From: Streptomyces lucensis JCM 4490
GTDB lineage: Bacteria; Actinomycetota; Actinomycetes; Streptomycetales; Streptomycetaceae
DNA: 64,000 nt
Assembly (NCBI RefSeq): GCF_014650035.1
Contig: NZ_BMUE01000007.1
Coordinates: 186,001-250,000 of the forward strand
Direction: 5' to 3'
Shown here: positions 34,787 through 43,889 of the stretch, piece by piece
Numbering within the stretch: the stretch's first letter is position 1
Layout: every line of letters begins with the position of its first letter
Made by a program: the position numbers and the translations under genes
The notes under the pieces: generated by a model
Seen by the model: the letters and a program-made list of their open reading frames with translations, nothing else
What the model was told of the DNA's origin: nothing
Databases searched by the model: none

Positions 34787-35746
34787 CTATCGGTTCAAGA
34801 AGTCCGCGATGCCCTCGAAGAGCCCCTGCGCCGCCTTCTGCCGCCAGGCACCGTAGGTCAGCAGTGCCGAGTCCTTGCTGTCACGCATGTTGCCGCACTC
34901 GATGAACACCTTCGGGACCGTGGACAAGTTGAGGCCGCCGAGGTCCGTGCGCGTTACCAGTCCGGTTCCCTCGCCGACGTAGTTGGACGCCGGTTCACCG
35001 GTCTCGCGCATGAAGAAGTCGGCGACGCGAGTGCCGAGGTCGTGGGACGGGCCGACGATCGGGCGGGTGTCGGCGGCCCCGGCGTGGACTGTTCCCGGGA
35101 GGATCACGTGGAAGCCGCGGTCGCCCTCGGCCGAGTCGTCAGCGTGGATGGAGATGGCGGCATCGGCGTGTGCCTCGTTGCCGATCTGCGCCCGCTCGGT
35201 CACACACGGCCCCCAAAGGGGTGCGTTCCCGTCGCGGGTCAGTTTCACGGTGGCGCCTTGCTGCTCCAGCAGGGCGCCCAGCCGGTGCGCCACGTCGAGG
35301 GTGAAGTCGGCCTCGGTGTAGCCGGCTTTCGTGGACGTCCCGGTGGTGTCGCACTCCTTCCAGTTCGTTCCGATGTCCACCTGACGGTTGATCTCGGTCG
35401 GGTACAGGAAGTTGCCCGGGTTGTGTCCGGGGTCGATGACGATCACCTTCCCCGCGAGCGGGCCGGACCCCTCCATCGCGGTCCCCTTGGCGTCGTCACC
35501 GGGCGAGGCGAAGGACGGCGCCGACGCGGACCGCACCGGCAATGAGGCCGCTGCGGACGTCCGGGAGAACGCCGAGTCGGGGTCGCCCGCGCGCGGCGAA
35601 CCCCCGGGGCCACTACCGCCCACCGCTTCGTACACCATCCAGCCAAGCAGCGCGCCGGGCGCCAGCGCGGCGAGTGCCAAGAGCAGCGGGCCGCGCCGGG
35701 CAGAACGCCGCTCGGGGGATGGGAACTCCTGGTTCGGATACGACAC
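34787..35746 (-). CDS. N-acetylmuramoyl-L-alanine amidase (Amidase_3)
   Basis: The protein is about 319 residues from a GTG at 35744-35746; the frame extends to 35839. A TM/signal-anchor (about residues 17-35, LLLALAALAPGALLGWMVYE) is followed by a low-complexity linker and the catalytic domain. Zinc ligands sit in IVIDPGHNPG (His), YTEADFTLDVAHRL (Glu) and ISIHADDS (His); the catalytic Glu is in KVFIECGNMRDSKDS. It cleaves the bond between MurNAc and the stem peptide outside the cell. Confidence 0.9.
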   Translation of the reverse strand: MSYPNQEFPSPERRSARRGPLLLALAALAPGALLGWMVYEAVGGSGPGGSPRAGDPDSAFSRTSAAASLPVRSASAPSFASPGDDAKGTAMEGSGPLAGKVIVIDPGHNPGNFLYPTEINRQVDIGTNWKECDTTGTSTKAGYTEADFTLDVAHRLGALLEQQGATVKLTRDGNAPLWGPCVTERAQIGNEAHADAAISIHADDSAEGDRGFHVILPGTVHAGAADTRPIVGPSHDLGTRVADFFMRETGEPASNYVGEGTGLVTRTDLGGLNLSTVPKVFIECGNMRDSKDSALLTYGAWRQKAAQGLFEGIADFLNR

Positions 35747-35816
35747 GCCGCCACCGTAGAGTCCGGGCTCCGTCGCGGACGGCGGCCTCGCCACACAGCC
35801 GCAGCCGATCAGCCAA

Positions 35817-36010
35817 ATGGCGTCGCCAGGTACCGCCACGTGGTCCGAGAACGTGCACCTACACGACCCGCTGGCCGGCGTGCGCGGTCACGAGGCGATT
35901 GTCGCGGTCCTCCAGGCCACGCGCGAGCAGCTTCTCAGCTTCGAGTTCAAGCTGGCCGGCGAGGTGGACGGCCACCATCCGTGCTGGCCGACGTGGGTGC
36001 AGACAGCCTA
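35817..36010 (+). pseudogene. SnoaL/NTF2-like fragment
   Basis: The reading TWSENVHLHDPLAGVRGHEA, then IVAVLQATREQLLSFEFKLA and GEVDGHH, is the core of a SnoaL-like protein. After about 36000 the sequence continues in another frame (LTLAPDVLD), and there is no proper start. A frameshifted, truncated gene. Confidence 0.5.
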
Positions 36011-36146
36011 CTCACGCTGGCGCCCGACGTCCTGGATCGTTCCTGGACCAGTACGTCCACTACGGCGAGATGGAGATGCGCCGCCACGACCACACCCCTG
36101 GCACCACCCGCACCGAACGCGGGGCTGACAGTGGTGCTGACTGCTT

Positions 36147-36755
36147 TCAGACTTCGGCGTGCGCCTGTCCTGGTATGGGATTCGAGGTCAGATCGCGCAG
36201 GTCGTTGAAGGCCTGGGAGAGGTGGGCGGCCAGGTTCTGTGATGGGTCGTCGATCCAGGCTTGCGCTGCGTGGTGGAAGGCGGCCCAGCCGGTTTGAGCG
36301 GCCAGGTCGGCCAGCCGGTCGTGGACGCCGCGCCGACGCAGGGCTTCGGCCACGGCTTCGGTGAGCGAGGCGGCCTTGGCAAGGTCGCGCTCGCGGAGTG
36401 CCGGTGTCACCGCGATGATCGCCAGTCGTGGTTCGGAGAACGGGCGGTTCTCCTCGAGGATCCGTCCGGCGATGCGGAAGGCGTGAAGCAGTACGTCGAG
36501 CGGCGCGAGGCCCTCGGGTGCTTCGGCGACCTCGTGCATCAAGGCGGCACGCAGGTCGGCCTCGCCATCGAAGAGGACTTCGCGCTTGTCGGGGAAGTGC
36601 CGGAAGAAGGTTCGCTCGTTGACGCCGGCGCGGGCGGCGATCTCGGCTGTGGTGGTCTGGTCGAATCCGCGTTCTTGGTACAGCTCCAAGGCCGCCTGCT
36701 GGAGGCGGCGGCGCGCTTCCGCTCCGCTTCGTGGCACGCCTTGAGTGTAGCTCAT
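36147..36755 (-). CDS. TetR family transcriptional regulator
   Basis: The protein is 202 residues. The HTH is AALELYQERGFDQTTTAEIA, then ARAGVNERTFFRHFPDKREV. The C-terminal domain resembles the MftR-type group (FRIAGRILEENRPFSEPRLA). It is divergent from the epimerase-like gene, and the promoter between them has several copies of ACTGGCGYTA, the likely operator. The target is therefore probably the epimerase and itself. Confidence 0.9.
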   Translation of the reverse strand: MSYTQGVPRSGAEARRRLQQAALELYQERGFDQTTTAEIAARAGVNERTFFRHFPDKREVLFDGEADLRAALMHEVAEAPEGLAPLDVLLHAFRIAGRILEENRPFSEPRLAIIAVTPALRERDLAKAASLTEAVAEALRRRGVHDRLADLAAQTGWAAFHHAAQAWIDDPSQNLAAHLSQAFNDLRDLTSNPIPGQAHAEV

Positions 36756-36760
36756 ATGTC

Positions 36761-36836
36761 AGTTACTGGCGCTACTTGACGTCAGTCAATGGCTCTACTT
36801 AGTGTCAGCGACTGGCGTTACGTAGCGCCAGTAACT
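36761..36836. promoter_or_regulatory. Operator cluster (ACTGGCGYTA repeats) between TetR and epimerase genes
   Basis: AGTTACTGGCGCTAC (36761-36775) and GTAGCGCCAGTAACT (36822-36836) are perfect 15-bp reverse complements. A further copy, ACTGGCGTTA at 36811-36820, pairs with TAGCGCCAGT at 36823-36832 around a CG centre with one mismatch. These sit in the divergent promoter, a classic arrangement for a TetR operator. Confidence 0.75.
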
Positions 36837-36849
36837 GCTGTTACGGGGA

Positions 36850-37771
36850 GTGAAAGATCACGCATGTCTTTGTTACCGGCGGCTCCGGTCAGACCGGCCC
36901 CGCCGTCGTCGCCGAGCTCGTCGCGTCCGGCCACACCGTCACCGGACTCGCGCGTTCGGCCACCGCCGCCGCCCGGCTTGAGGCGCTCGGCGCCACGCCC
37001 CTCCGTGGATGTCTGGACGACCTCGACAGCCTGCGCAGTGGCGCTGAGGCGGCCGACGGCGTACTGCACATGGCCTACGGCGGCGACTTCTCCGACCTCG
37101 ACGACATGATGAGGCGGGACCGGACCGCGATCCAGACGCTCGGCCAACCGCTGGCACACTCGGGCAAACCCTTGGTCGTCACCTCGGGCACGCTCGTCAT
37201 GCCAGCCGGTCGGGTGACCACCGAGAACGACGCGCCGGACACCGCCGGGATCGCCGCCTTCCGCATCGCGGGGGAGCGAGCGTGCCTGGACTTCGCCGCC
37301 CGAGGGGTCCGTGCGAGCGTGGTCCGACTCGCTCCCACGGTCCACGGCCCTCAAGATCACGGCTTCATTCCCATGCTCATCGCGACCGCCCGAACGACCG
37401 GCGTCTCCGCCTATGTCGGCGACGGCAGCAACCGGTGGCCCGCGGTCCATCGGCTGGACGCGGCGATTCTGTTCCGCGTGGCCCTGGAGAAGGCTCCCGC
37501 GGGCAGCGTGCTGCACGGAGTGGCCGAGAGCGGCGTCACCATGAAGAGCATCGCGGAGACGATCGCCCGACGCCTCGACCTGCCCACGGTCTCGCTGACG
37601 CCGGACGAGGCCGCCGGACACTACGTCAACCCGTTCATGGCCATGGTCTACGGCTTCGACGCACCTGTCACCAGTGCCTACACCCAACAGCTCCTCGGCT
37701 GGGCACCCACTCACCCAACACTGCTCGAAGACCTCGAACACGGCGACTACTTGACCGCGCCGGCCTCCTGA
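36850..37771 (+). CDS. NAD(P)-dependent epimerase/dehydratase, with apparent frameshift at the start
   Basis: The Rossmann motif FVTGGSGQTGPAVVAELVAS lies at the N-terminus, then the extended SDR pattern (VLHMAYGGDFSDL, VVTSGTLVMPAG, VVRLAPTVHGPQDHG, YTQQLLGWAPTHP). The frame has no ATG, GTG or TTG before 37070. A GTG at 36850 is in the wrong frame by one base: removing one A of AAA at 36853-36855 would give V-K-I-T-H-V-F-V-T-G-G. This is either a real start-proximal frameshift or a sequencing error; otherwise the gene is intact and about 307 residues. The TetR partner suggests inducible detoxification. Confidence 0.75.
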
Positions 37772-37843
37772 CCACCAGCCGAAGCAGATGCCCTGCCTTG
37801 CTGAAGCCCTGCCGATCCGGTGATCACCGCGCAGGCCCGGCAG

Positions 37844-38098
37844 CTGACTCCTGCCGCACTTCCCATGACCTTCACCGTCACGGATGTGATATGCCAGTTC
37901 CCCACCGGCTCCTACGACGTCATCACATGCGTTGCCACGATCCATCACCTGCCGTTCACCCAGGCACTCACCTGTTTCCGCCGTGATCTGGCGCCGGGGG
38001 CCTTGGTGATCGTCGGTCTGGCGCGCGCCCATACCTCTGTGGACCACCTGCTCGGTGCCGTCGCCATTCCGGCCAACGCCGCCATGGGCTGGCTCTGA
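37844..38098 (+). pseudogene. SAM-dependent methyltransferase fragment
   Basis: The reading SYDVITCVATIHHLPFTQAL, then FRRDLAPGALVIVGLARAHT, is motif II/III of a class I methyltransferase. The glycine-rich motif I and the C-terminus are missing, so this is a remnant. Confidence 0.6.
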
Positions 38099-38659
38099 GG
38101 AACAAATGCCGTCCCTCCCTCCGGCCCGTCTCGATGACGGCTCCCAACCTCAGCTAGGAGGTCAGCGATCACGTCAGCCGACAGGCCGGTGATCCTCCGG
38201 TCGCTGACGATCGCTGTACGAATCGCGTTCCCCGCCACACCACCCTGATCGACGATCGAGAACTCAACGCTTCACCGCCTACCGTGCACTAGCTCGTTGG
38301 GCAGGTCAGCCGAAGAAACGCGCCCGTGACAACGGTGAGAAAGGCGTCCAACAGGACCAGAGCGCCCTCTCAGTACCAGCCGAGCTACATTCCTGGACGT
38401 CAGACGGTCGCCGACGCCGTCGCGGTCGCATTGCAGAAGCCGAAGACGAGATTCAGGCGGTTGGGGGCGGCGGCCTCCCGCGCCTCGTCGAAGTATCGGT
38501 CCTCCCGCACCTTGTCTGCGCTGATGAGGATCCCGCTTCACCGGGGTCCCTCCGTTCCCCATTTACCCAATCCTGACGGCAGGTTGTTGAGACAGGTTCG
38601 GACGGACTGCGTATCGCTGTACAACGAAATGGCGCCCTACGGATGTGGGCCGAGGAGGA
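38099..38659. other. Region without recognised gene
   Basis: About 560 bp between the methyltransferase remnant and the peptidoglycan-binding gene. Open frames are present but none has a recognised motif. Confidence 0.4.
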
Positions 38660-38665
38660 ATGCCG

Positions 38666-39742
38666 ATGGAACGCGACGGCACTGAACCGCAGCTGGACTT
38701 CGCTCCGGAGCGTGACGCCGCGCTGGAGATCCAGGAATCCTTCCAGTCGATCCTGGATGCCCTCGACGCCGCGCGCGCCGAGCTCCGAGCGGAGGGCAGG
38801 AGCCGGCGAACGGCGAGCCCGCCGTGGTCCTTCGACCGTCACAGCGAGCCGGCCGCGAACGGCAGCCGAGCAGTTCCTGCCAAGGTCCTTTCGTCTCCGC
38901 CGGCTACCCAGCCCCCGGCCGCACATCCGCGGACACAACGGATGGGGTCTCGGGCCACAGGCCTGGTTCCCGCTCCTCCGCAAGGCGTTCAGCGGTCCGT
39001 CGTGAATCCGCCGCGGACCGGTCATGTGCGTCGGAATCCCCAGGATCCCTCGGTGCAACCGCTTTGGTCGCACGGCGTGCGGCAGGAGGCGGGGAAGCAG
39101 CCCACCGCGAGCGACGCGAGCCCGACGGGGAACGAGTCGTCGGAGCCCCGCCCCGGCCTGGGGCCCGTGCGGGCGGGCGTGCGCCGCGGGGCCGCCCCGT
39201 CTCCGGACGCCTCTTGGACGGCCGACCCCGCTCGCTCCGCTCCGCGCACGACGCCTCTCGACGCCCCGCCTCACCAGGCGCCAGCGCGCCCGGACGCCGT
39301 ACAGCCGCCGGTACCGAAGGGAAGCCCAGGGCATCGGCGGTTCACCGACCGGCGGCACGCCCGGGTCGCCGGATTCTTCGGACTGGGCGCCGTGAGCGGA
39401 CTCCTGCTTGCCTCTTCGCTCCTCACGGACCAGCACACCGAGTCGCCGCCGCCTGCCGCCCAGGAGCAACCCGAACACCCGCTGCCCGACGACACCTCGC
39501 TCCCCGAAATCCCGGGCACCGGGGTACTGCGCGAGGGCGACAGCGGGCACGGAGTGTACGAGTTGCAGGTGCGTCTGCTCCAGATCCCAGGGCTCTACGA
39601 CGGCGGTGCGATCGATGGCAGCTTCGGCACGGAAGTGCGGCAGGCTGTGGCCCGGTTCCAGAAACGATTCAGCATCCGCGGGGACGAGACCGGCGTGTAC
39701 GGGGACAACACCCGCTACGCCCTCATGTTGTGCACGAAGTAG
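38666..39742 (+). CDS. Membrane-anchored peptidoglycan-binding domain protein
   Basis: The protein is about 358 residues; the ATG at 38666 has GGAGG 7 bases upstream (another ATG at 38660). An N-terminal cytoplasmic part of ~230 residues, rich in Pro, Arg and Ala, precedes a single TM (VAGFFGLGAVSGLLLASSLL) and a C-terminal PG_binding_1 repeat (VLREGDSGHGVYELQVRLLQ, then IPGLYDGGAIDGSFGTEVRQ, AVARFQKRF). Topology: N-terminus in the cytoplasm, binding domain outside. It may link cell wall and cytoplasm; partner unknown. Confidence 0.82.
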   Translation: MERDGTEPQLDFAPERDAALEIQESFQSILDALDAARAELRAEGRSRRTASPPWSFDRHSEPAANGSRAVPAKVLSSPPATQPPAAHPRTQRMGSRATGLVPAPPQGVQRSVVNPPRTGHVRRNPQDPSVQPLWSHGVRQEAGKQPTASDASPTGNESSEPRPGLGPVRAGVRRGAAPSPDASWTADPARSAPRTTPLDAPPHQAPARPDAVQPPVPKGSPGHRRFTDRRHARVAGFFGLGAVSGLLLASSLLTDQHTESPPPAAQEQPEHPLPDDTSLPEIPGTGVLREGDSGHGVYELQVRLLQIPGLYDGGAIDGSFGTEVRQAVARFQKRFSIRGDETGVYGDNTRYALMLCTK

Positions 39743-39992
39743 GCTCCGCCGGCTGTGAATGAAGGCAACTTCCCCGTCGGTGCCACCCCACAAGTATGGC
39801 TGCGCTCACGGCTGCCGCCACAGAGTTCCTCACGCTGGGGCAGATGATGGAAGCGGGCATGCTGGATCCGCGCCCATCCGCGCCCAACTGCTTCCATACC
39901 GGCGCCAGTTGACGGACAGACGCAGGCCGTCTCCTGCGGATCACCGATCGTTGGTTGATGTGTGTCGTTGACTGATGAGCAACGGGCGCGGC
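39743..39992. other. Short intergenic region before the IS element
   Basis: About 250 bp. No gene recognised. It ends at the CTAAGGGGTGTCCCG terminal repeat at 39993. Confidence 0.4.
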
Positions 39993-40061
39993 CTAAGGGG
40001 TGTCCCGTTATAGATCTTGGAATCGCGGAGGGGTGTAGCGGCCCACCGTGCCACGTGCGAG

Positions 40062-40832
40062 CTATCCGACGAGGGAGAGGTTGTGCATCCGGGCGATGCT
40101 GAGCATGGCGTGGTGGACGCCGTCGCCTTTGAGTCGGCAGTCGCGGAGGATCTTCCATGTCTTCATGTGGGCGAAGACGTGCTCGACGTGGGCGCGGACC
40201 TGCTTGTGGGCCTTGTTGTGTTCCTCCTTCCAGTCCGGAAGTTTCGCCTGGCCGCGTCTGCGACGGTGCGGGACAACGAGTCCGGTCCCTGGGTAGCCGC
40301 CGTCGGCGATCGTGAGTGTCTTGCCGACGGCAGCCTTGGCGCCGGATTCCTCCCATGCCTTGCAGTCGTTGCGGTTCCCGGCGAGCGGACGACCGACCAC
40401 GACGACCAGGCGGGTGTCGGCGTCGATGACGACCTGGTGGTTGGTGGAGTATCGGTAGTTCTTCGACCGCTCGGCGATGGTGTGGTCGCGGGTGGGGACC
40501 AGGGTGCCGTCCACGATGAGCGCGGTGTCCTTGGCGAACCGCTTGCGGGGCCGAAGCGCAAGCATGGGCCCGAGGTGGTTGATGACCCGGCTGGCCGTGG
40601 ACTTCGAGATGCCGAACAGCGGGGCGAGCTGCCGCAACGTCAGATTGGTACGCCAATATGCCGTGACCAGCAGAACCCTGTCCTCCAGCGGAAGACTCCA
40701 TGGTCGGCCCCGGTGAACCACATCTGCTCCATCGCGCCGCAGCGCGGTCAGCAGCCCGCCGAAGCGGCGCGGGCTCAGCCCCGCGAACGGGGATATCCCG
40801 GACGGCTCCGACGCCGTGATCACACTCGCCAC
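40062..40832 (-). CDS. IS5 family transposase (copy 1)
   Basis: The protein is 256 residues. The N-terminal HTH includes TNLTLRQLAPLFGISKSTAS. DDE catalytic residues are in LIVDGTLVPT (D), TIADGGYPGTG (D) and VRAHVEHVFAHMK (E). It aligns end to end with copy 2 at 43890-44660 without a length change. Compared with copy 2, DGGYRG has become DGGYPG next to the second catalytic Asp, which may reduce activity. Confidence 0.88.
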   Translation of the reverse strand: MASVITASEPSGISPFAGLSPRRFGGLLTALRRDGADVVHRGRPWSLPLEDRVLLVTAYWRTNLTLRQLAPLFGISKSTASRVINHLGPMLALRPRKRFAKDTALIVDGTLVPTRDHTIAERSKNYRYSTNHQVVIDADTRLVVVVGRPLAGNRNDCKAWEESGAKAAVGKTLTIADGGYPGTGLVVPHRRRRGQAKLPDWKEEHNKAHKQVRAHVEHVFAHMKTWKILRDCRLKGDGVHHAMLSIARMHNLSLVG

Positions 40833-41055
40833 TTCTTCATGATCTCAACTTCAAGGGGTTCGGCCACGGCCTGCCGATGGCGCGTCAAGGTCGTCCCTGT
40901 CCAGTGGTACATGGCGGCGATCGTGGACCTGCTCGCGGGCCACATCCGCCGGCAACGGGCCAGCAGTAGCGCTCTCCCGGATGGCGCCCGTGCCGGAGCT
41001 CTTCGTGGGGCGGCCACGAGGGCCGTTGTCAGAGGCGATTGGCAAGATTGAGGCC

Positions 41056-42081
41056 ATGAATGTCACTCCTGTCACTCCGCCACGTCCGATCGACGTTGCC
41101 GCGGTCTTTCCACAACTGGCTCCGTTGGCCCGTACGGCGACCCGCCTGCACCCCCGCCCTGGAGCGCCGACAAGGCATGACAGCTCGATCGGCGGGCCGC
41201 TGCTGTGGCCTGCCGAGGAGCCGTGGCCGCAGTGCGAGGAACCGCATGTGGTGGATGGCATCAACCCAGCTCAGTCCCCGGCAGATCTGCGGCTGGAACG
41301 ACGGATCTTCGCCGCCTCGCACGGCCGGGACCTGACTCCGGAGGAACGCGAGACTCTCGAACGGATCCGTCCCCCTCGGACGTATCCGGTGAGGCTCGCG
41401 GTCCAGTCGTACGACGGCCCCATAGCGATGCTGCCCGTCGCGCAGCTGTACGTACGGGATGTGCCCGATCTGAGCCCGCCGGAGGGCAAGGACCTGCTGC
41501 AGGTTCTGTGGTGCCCCTTCGATCATCCGATCATGCCCAGGACCCTGCTCTTCTGGCGCTCGGCAGCCGCCGTCACCGACATCCTCGACACGCCCCCCGA
41601 GCCGCCCGCAGTGCAGTTCGACGGCTATCTGCCGGCACCGTGCGTGCTCGAACCGGAGCAGATCACCGAGTACCCCGACCATCTGGAGCTGAGCGAAGAA
41701 CTGCGGGAGCAGCTCAGGCAGTGGAGTGTGCCGCAGGCAGCGCAAGAGGACATGAACACGGAGACGTACTACGACTGTGTGCTGTCCAACGCACCCGGCT
41801 GGAAGGTCGGCGGCTGGCCCGCTTGGGACGCCGCCGACCCCAGTCCACGGCACTGCTCCGAGTGCGGCACCGGCATGGAGGTCCTGATGACCATCGCCAC
41901 GTTCGAGGAGGGGGACGATGGTGGGAACAGCTGGTCTCCACACCCCCACCCAGGTGCTGGGCCGTACCCCGGCCACCGCGGCTACAACGCGACCGGGGTC
42001 CAGATAGGCAGCGGCTACCGGCAGCACCTGTTCGTCTGCCCCGCGGATCCCGAGCATCCGCACATCGAGTTGATGACGTAG
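41056..42081 (+). CDS. DUF1963 (YwqG-like) protein
   Basis: The protein is 341 residues from ATG at 41056. It has IGGPLLWPAEEPWPQCEEPH near residue 45 and VLWCPFDHPI in the middle, plus a C-terminal HCSECGTGMEVLMTIATFEE with two Cys. These features fit DUF1963, a family of unknown function. It lies within element 1, downstream of and divergent from the transposase. The first ~20 residues overlap the region where a simple IS end would be expected. Confidence 0.7.
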   Translation: MNVTPVTPPRPIDVAAVFPQLAPLARTATRLHPRPGAPTRHDSSIGGPLLWPAEEPWPQCEEPHVVDGINPAQSPADLRLERRIFAASHGRDLTPEERETLERIRPPRTYPVRLAVQSYDGPIAMLPVAQLYVRDVPDLSPPEGKDLLQVLWCPFDHPIMPRTLLFWRSAAAVTDILDTPPEPPAVQFDGYLPAPCVLEPEQITEYPDHLELSEELREQLRQWSVPQAAQEDMNTETYYDCVLSNAPGWKVGGWPAWDAADPSPRHCSECGTGMEVLMTIATFEEGDDGGNSWSPHPHPGAGPYPGHRGYNATGVQIGSGYRQHLFVCPADPEHPHIELMT

Positions 42082-42268
42082 CCCGTCGCAGTGTGCAGCC
42101 AGGGCGTCACGGTGCGGGCATGCCGTGACGCCGGGTGGCCGCGAGGCTCAGGGTGCCCTACCTGCGGCCCGACATCTGAGAAGGAAGCAGGCCATCCCTG
42201 ACACGACCACGACGCCTCGCCCCAGGTTGAGTGCGTCCCGGTGAGCTCGCCGGTCGGTGAAGCTATGC

Positions 42269-42414
42269 GGCCGTCCTTTCGCCTGGGTGGACGACGAGCA
42301 GAGCGAGCTGGACCAGACGTACGTGACCGCCCACCACGAAGGGACCGAACTCCTGCACCACGTCAACCTACGGATCGGCCTACGAGAGAACGACTTTGAA
42401 CCGCTCCGCACCCA
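42269..42414 (+). pseudogene. HAD-family protein, C-terminal fragment (relative of the gene at 44786)
   Basis: The reading GRPFAWVDDEQSELDQTYVT, then AHHEGTELLHHVNLRIGLRE, parallels the intact HAD protein in element 2 (GRAFAWVDDEITEADRTWVK, then QHHDGPALLQRIDPRRGLAI). The N-terminal two thirds with the catalytic DxD are absent. It ends about 15 bp before the 42430 terminal repeat, just as the intact copy ends near the 45377 repeat. Confidence 0.7.
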
Positions 42415-42531
42415 GAGCCAAGATCTTTGCGGGACAGCCCTTAGACGTTCTTCTTCCTGTCACGCTTGATCTTGGTGATTCGGCTGCCCTGGCACCTCAC
42501 TACCGGGGGCGGCCGGTTACTCTTTCCGATC

Positions 42532-42951
42532 ATGCGAGCCCTCTTCCCAGGATCCTTTGACCCGGTCACTCAAGGGCACCAGGACATACTCCGGCGGGCT
42601 GCCCTCCTGTTCGACGAGGTCGTCGTGTGCGCAATGTTCAATTCGAACAAAATCGGACGCTTCCCCGTCACGGAACGGCTGGCCCGACTCCGAGCGGCAG
42701 CAGCTGACCTGAGCAACGTCACGGTCGACTCCCACACCGGCGGCCTGCTGGTCGACTACTGCAGCCGAGTCGGAATCGATCTCGTCATCCGCGGAGTCCG
42801 CGGCGTTGCTGACCTGGACTACGAGATGACGATGGCCCGCATGAACCACGAACTGGCCGGAGTCGAAACGTTCTTCATGGCCGCAGACCCCGCCATGGCC
42901 CACATCTCCTCCACTCTCGTCGCTACGGTGCGTCAACAGGACCTTTTCTGA
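42532..42951 (+). CDS. coaD: Phosphopantetheine adenylyltransferase-like protein (short paralogue)
   Basis: The protein is 139 residues versus about 160 for typical CoaD. The nucleotidyltransferase motif is GSFDPVTQGHQDIL (T/HxGH). GVRGVADLDYEMTMARMNHE is the substrate-contacting helix, and ISSTLVATVRQQ is the second ATP motif, where CoaD usually has ISSTxVRE/K. The protein ends soon after that motif, so it lacks the C-terminal helix. CoaD catalyses the fourth step of CoA synthesis and is normally single-copy and essential, so this is likely a second, island-borne copy. Activity is uncertain. Confidence 0.75.
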   Translation: MRALFPGSFDPVTQGHQDILRRAALLFDEVVVCAMFNSNKIGRFPVTERLARLRAAAADLSNVTVDSHTGGLLVDYCSRVGIDLVIRGVRGVADLDYEMTMARMNHELAGVETFFMAADPAMAHISSTLVATVRQQDLF

Positions 42952-43818
42952 ACTTCGGGGGGAAGCGGCCTGGGACTACCCACATCCGTGACGCCCTGAA
43001 GACCGCGAGCCTCCCTTGCTCTGACAGAACTTGCAGGGAGGCTCGCAAGCGCGTGGAGGCGAAGGAGCCGCTGTTGAAGGTGCTGCCGCCCGCGTGACGG
43101 CCGTCATAGCGGGAGGGGTGAGAGACAGGGCCCCTCCTTCTTGACCGTGTCGGGCCGGATACAGGAGGTACCGGCGGTGTACTTGCCGCCGCGATCGAAG
43201 ACCTGGACAACGGACGGTGCGTCGATCTGCCACCAAGCAGCGAACGCCTCGGCGATGTACTGAGACTCCTCCGCTGTGCTCTGGCACTTACGCCCGCATC
43301 GGTCACCGAGGCATGGCCCAGGACAACCGAGTGGGGTGGAAGGCCAACCCCGAACGGGGAAGGGGGAGCCAAGGAAGGTGGCACCCCGTTCGGGGCCAGC
43401 CGGTCTACCGGCGGATACCAAGGGCCATGCCGATCACCAAGCCACACGAGCTGCTGATCACGATGATGAACAGAGGCCCCGCGTATCGGCCGATGGCGCG
43501 CGTCACAGCCTGCCCCGGCGGTTGCCGTCCTTGATGGCAAGGCGGCCGCTCAGTTCCTCCCGCGCTGTCGGCGCCACCACGTTGTCCGGCCAGGCGTCCC
43601 ACTCGACGCCGCCACCGATGGGCCGTATCTGCACCCGGGCGCCGATCTCACCCATGACGACGCCGATTCGATCCGCTGGCAGTGTCCTTCGCCAGTTCAC
43701 CGATGCCTGGCCTGGTCTGCTGGTTGCTCGAAATGTGCACGAGCATCCTGGCGCCCATGAGGACGTCGGAACCTCCGACAAACACCACTTCAGGACGTCC
43801 CGCGTCGGATAGAACGTC
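42952..43818. other. Remnant-rich region between coaD-like gene and element 2
   Basis: About 870 bp. The minus strand reads GEIGARVQIRPIGGGVEWDA, then REELSGRLAIKDGNRR, ending in a TGA that overlaps a GTG beginning a hydrophobic segment (IGRYAGPLFIIVISSSCGLV). A later frame has AFAAWWQIDAPSVVQVFDRG. These look like pieces of two adjacent small genes (one membrane protein), broken by frameshifts. No family assigned. Confidence 0.4.
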
Positions 43819-43889
43819 CCTAAAGGCTGTCCCGCAATGATCAATTGAGTCGAGACGGTCAGCATCGGGGACGGGCGCCTCGGGCCGGT

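Larger units (their letters stand above)
39993..42444. mobile_element. Element 1: IS5-type transposase with further genes between matching outer repeats
   Basis: CTAAGGGGTGTCCCG (39993-40007) and CGGGACAGCCCTTAG (42430-42444) are inverted copies matching at 14 of 15 positions. Between them lie the transposase (minus), a DUF1963-like gene (plus) and the 3' fragment of a HAD-family gene (plus). A simple IS of this type is about 0.9 kb, so the span is either a larger passenger-carrying element or an IS plus a separate solo end. Element 2 has the same order of transposase and HAD gene. Confidence 0.5.
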
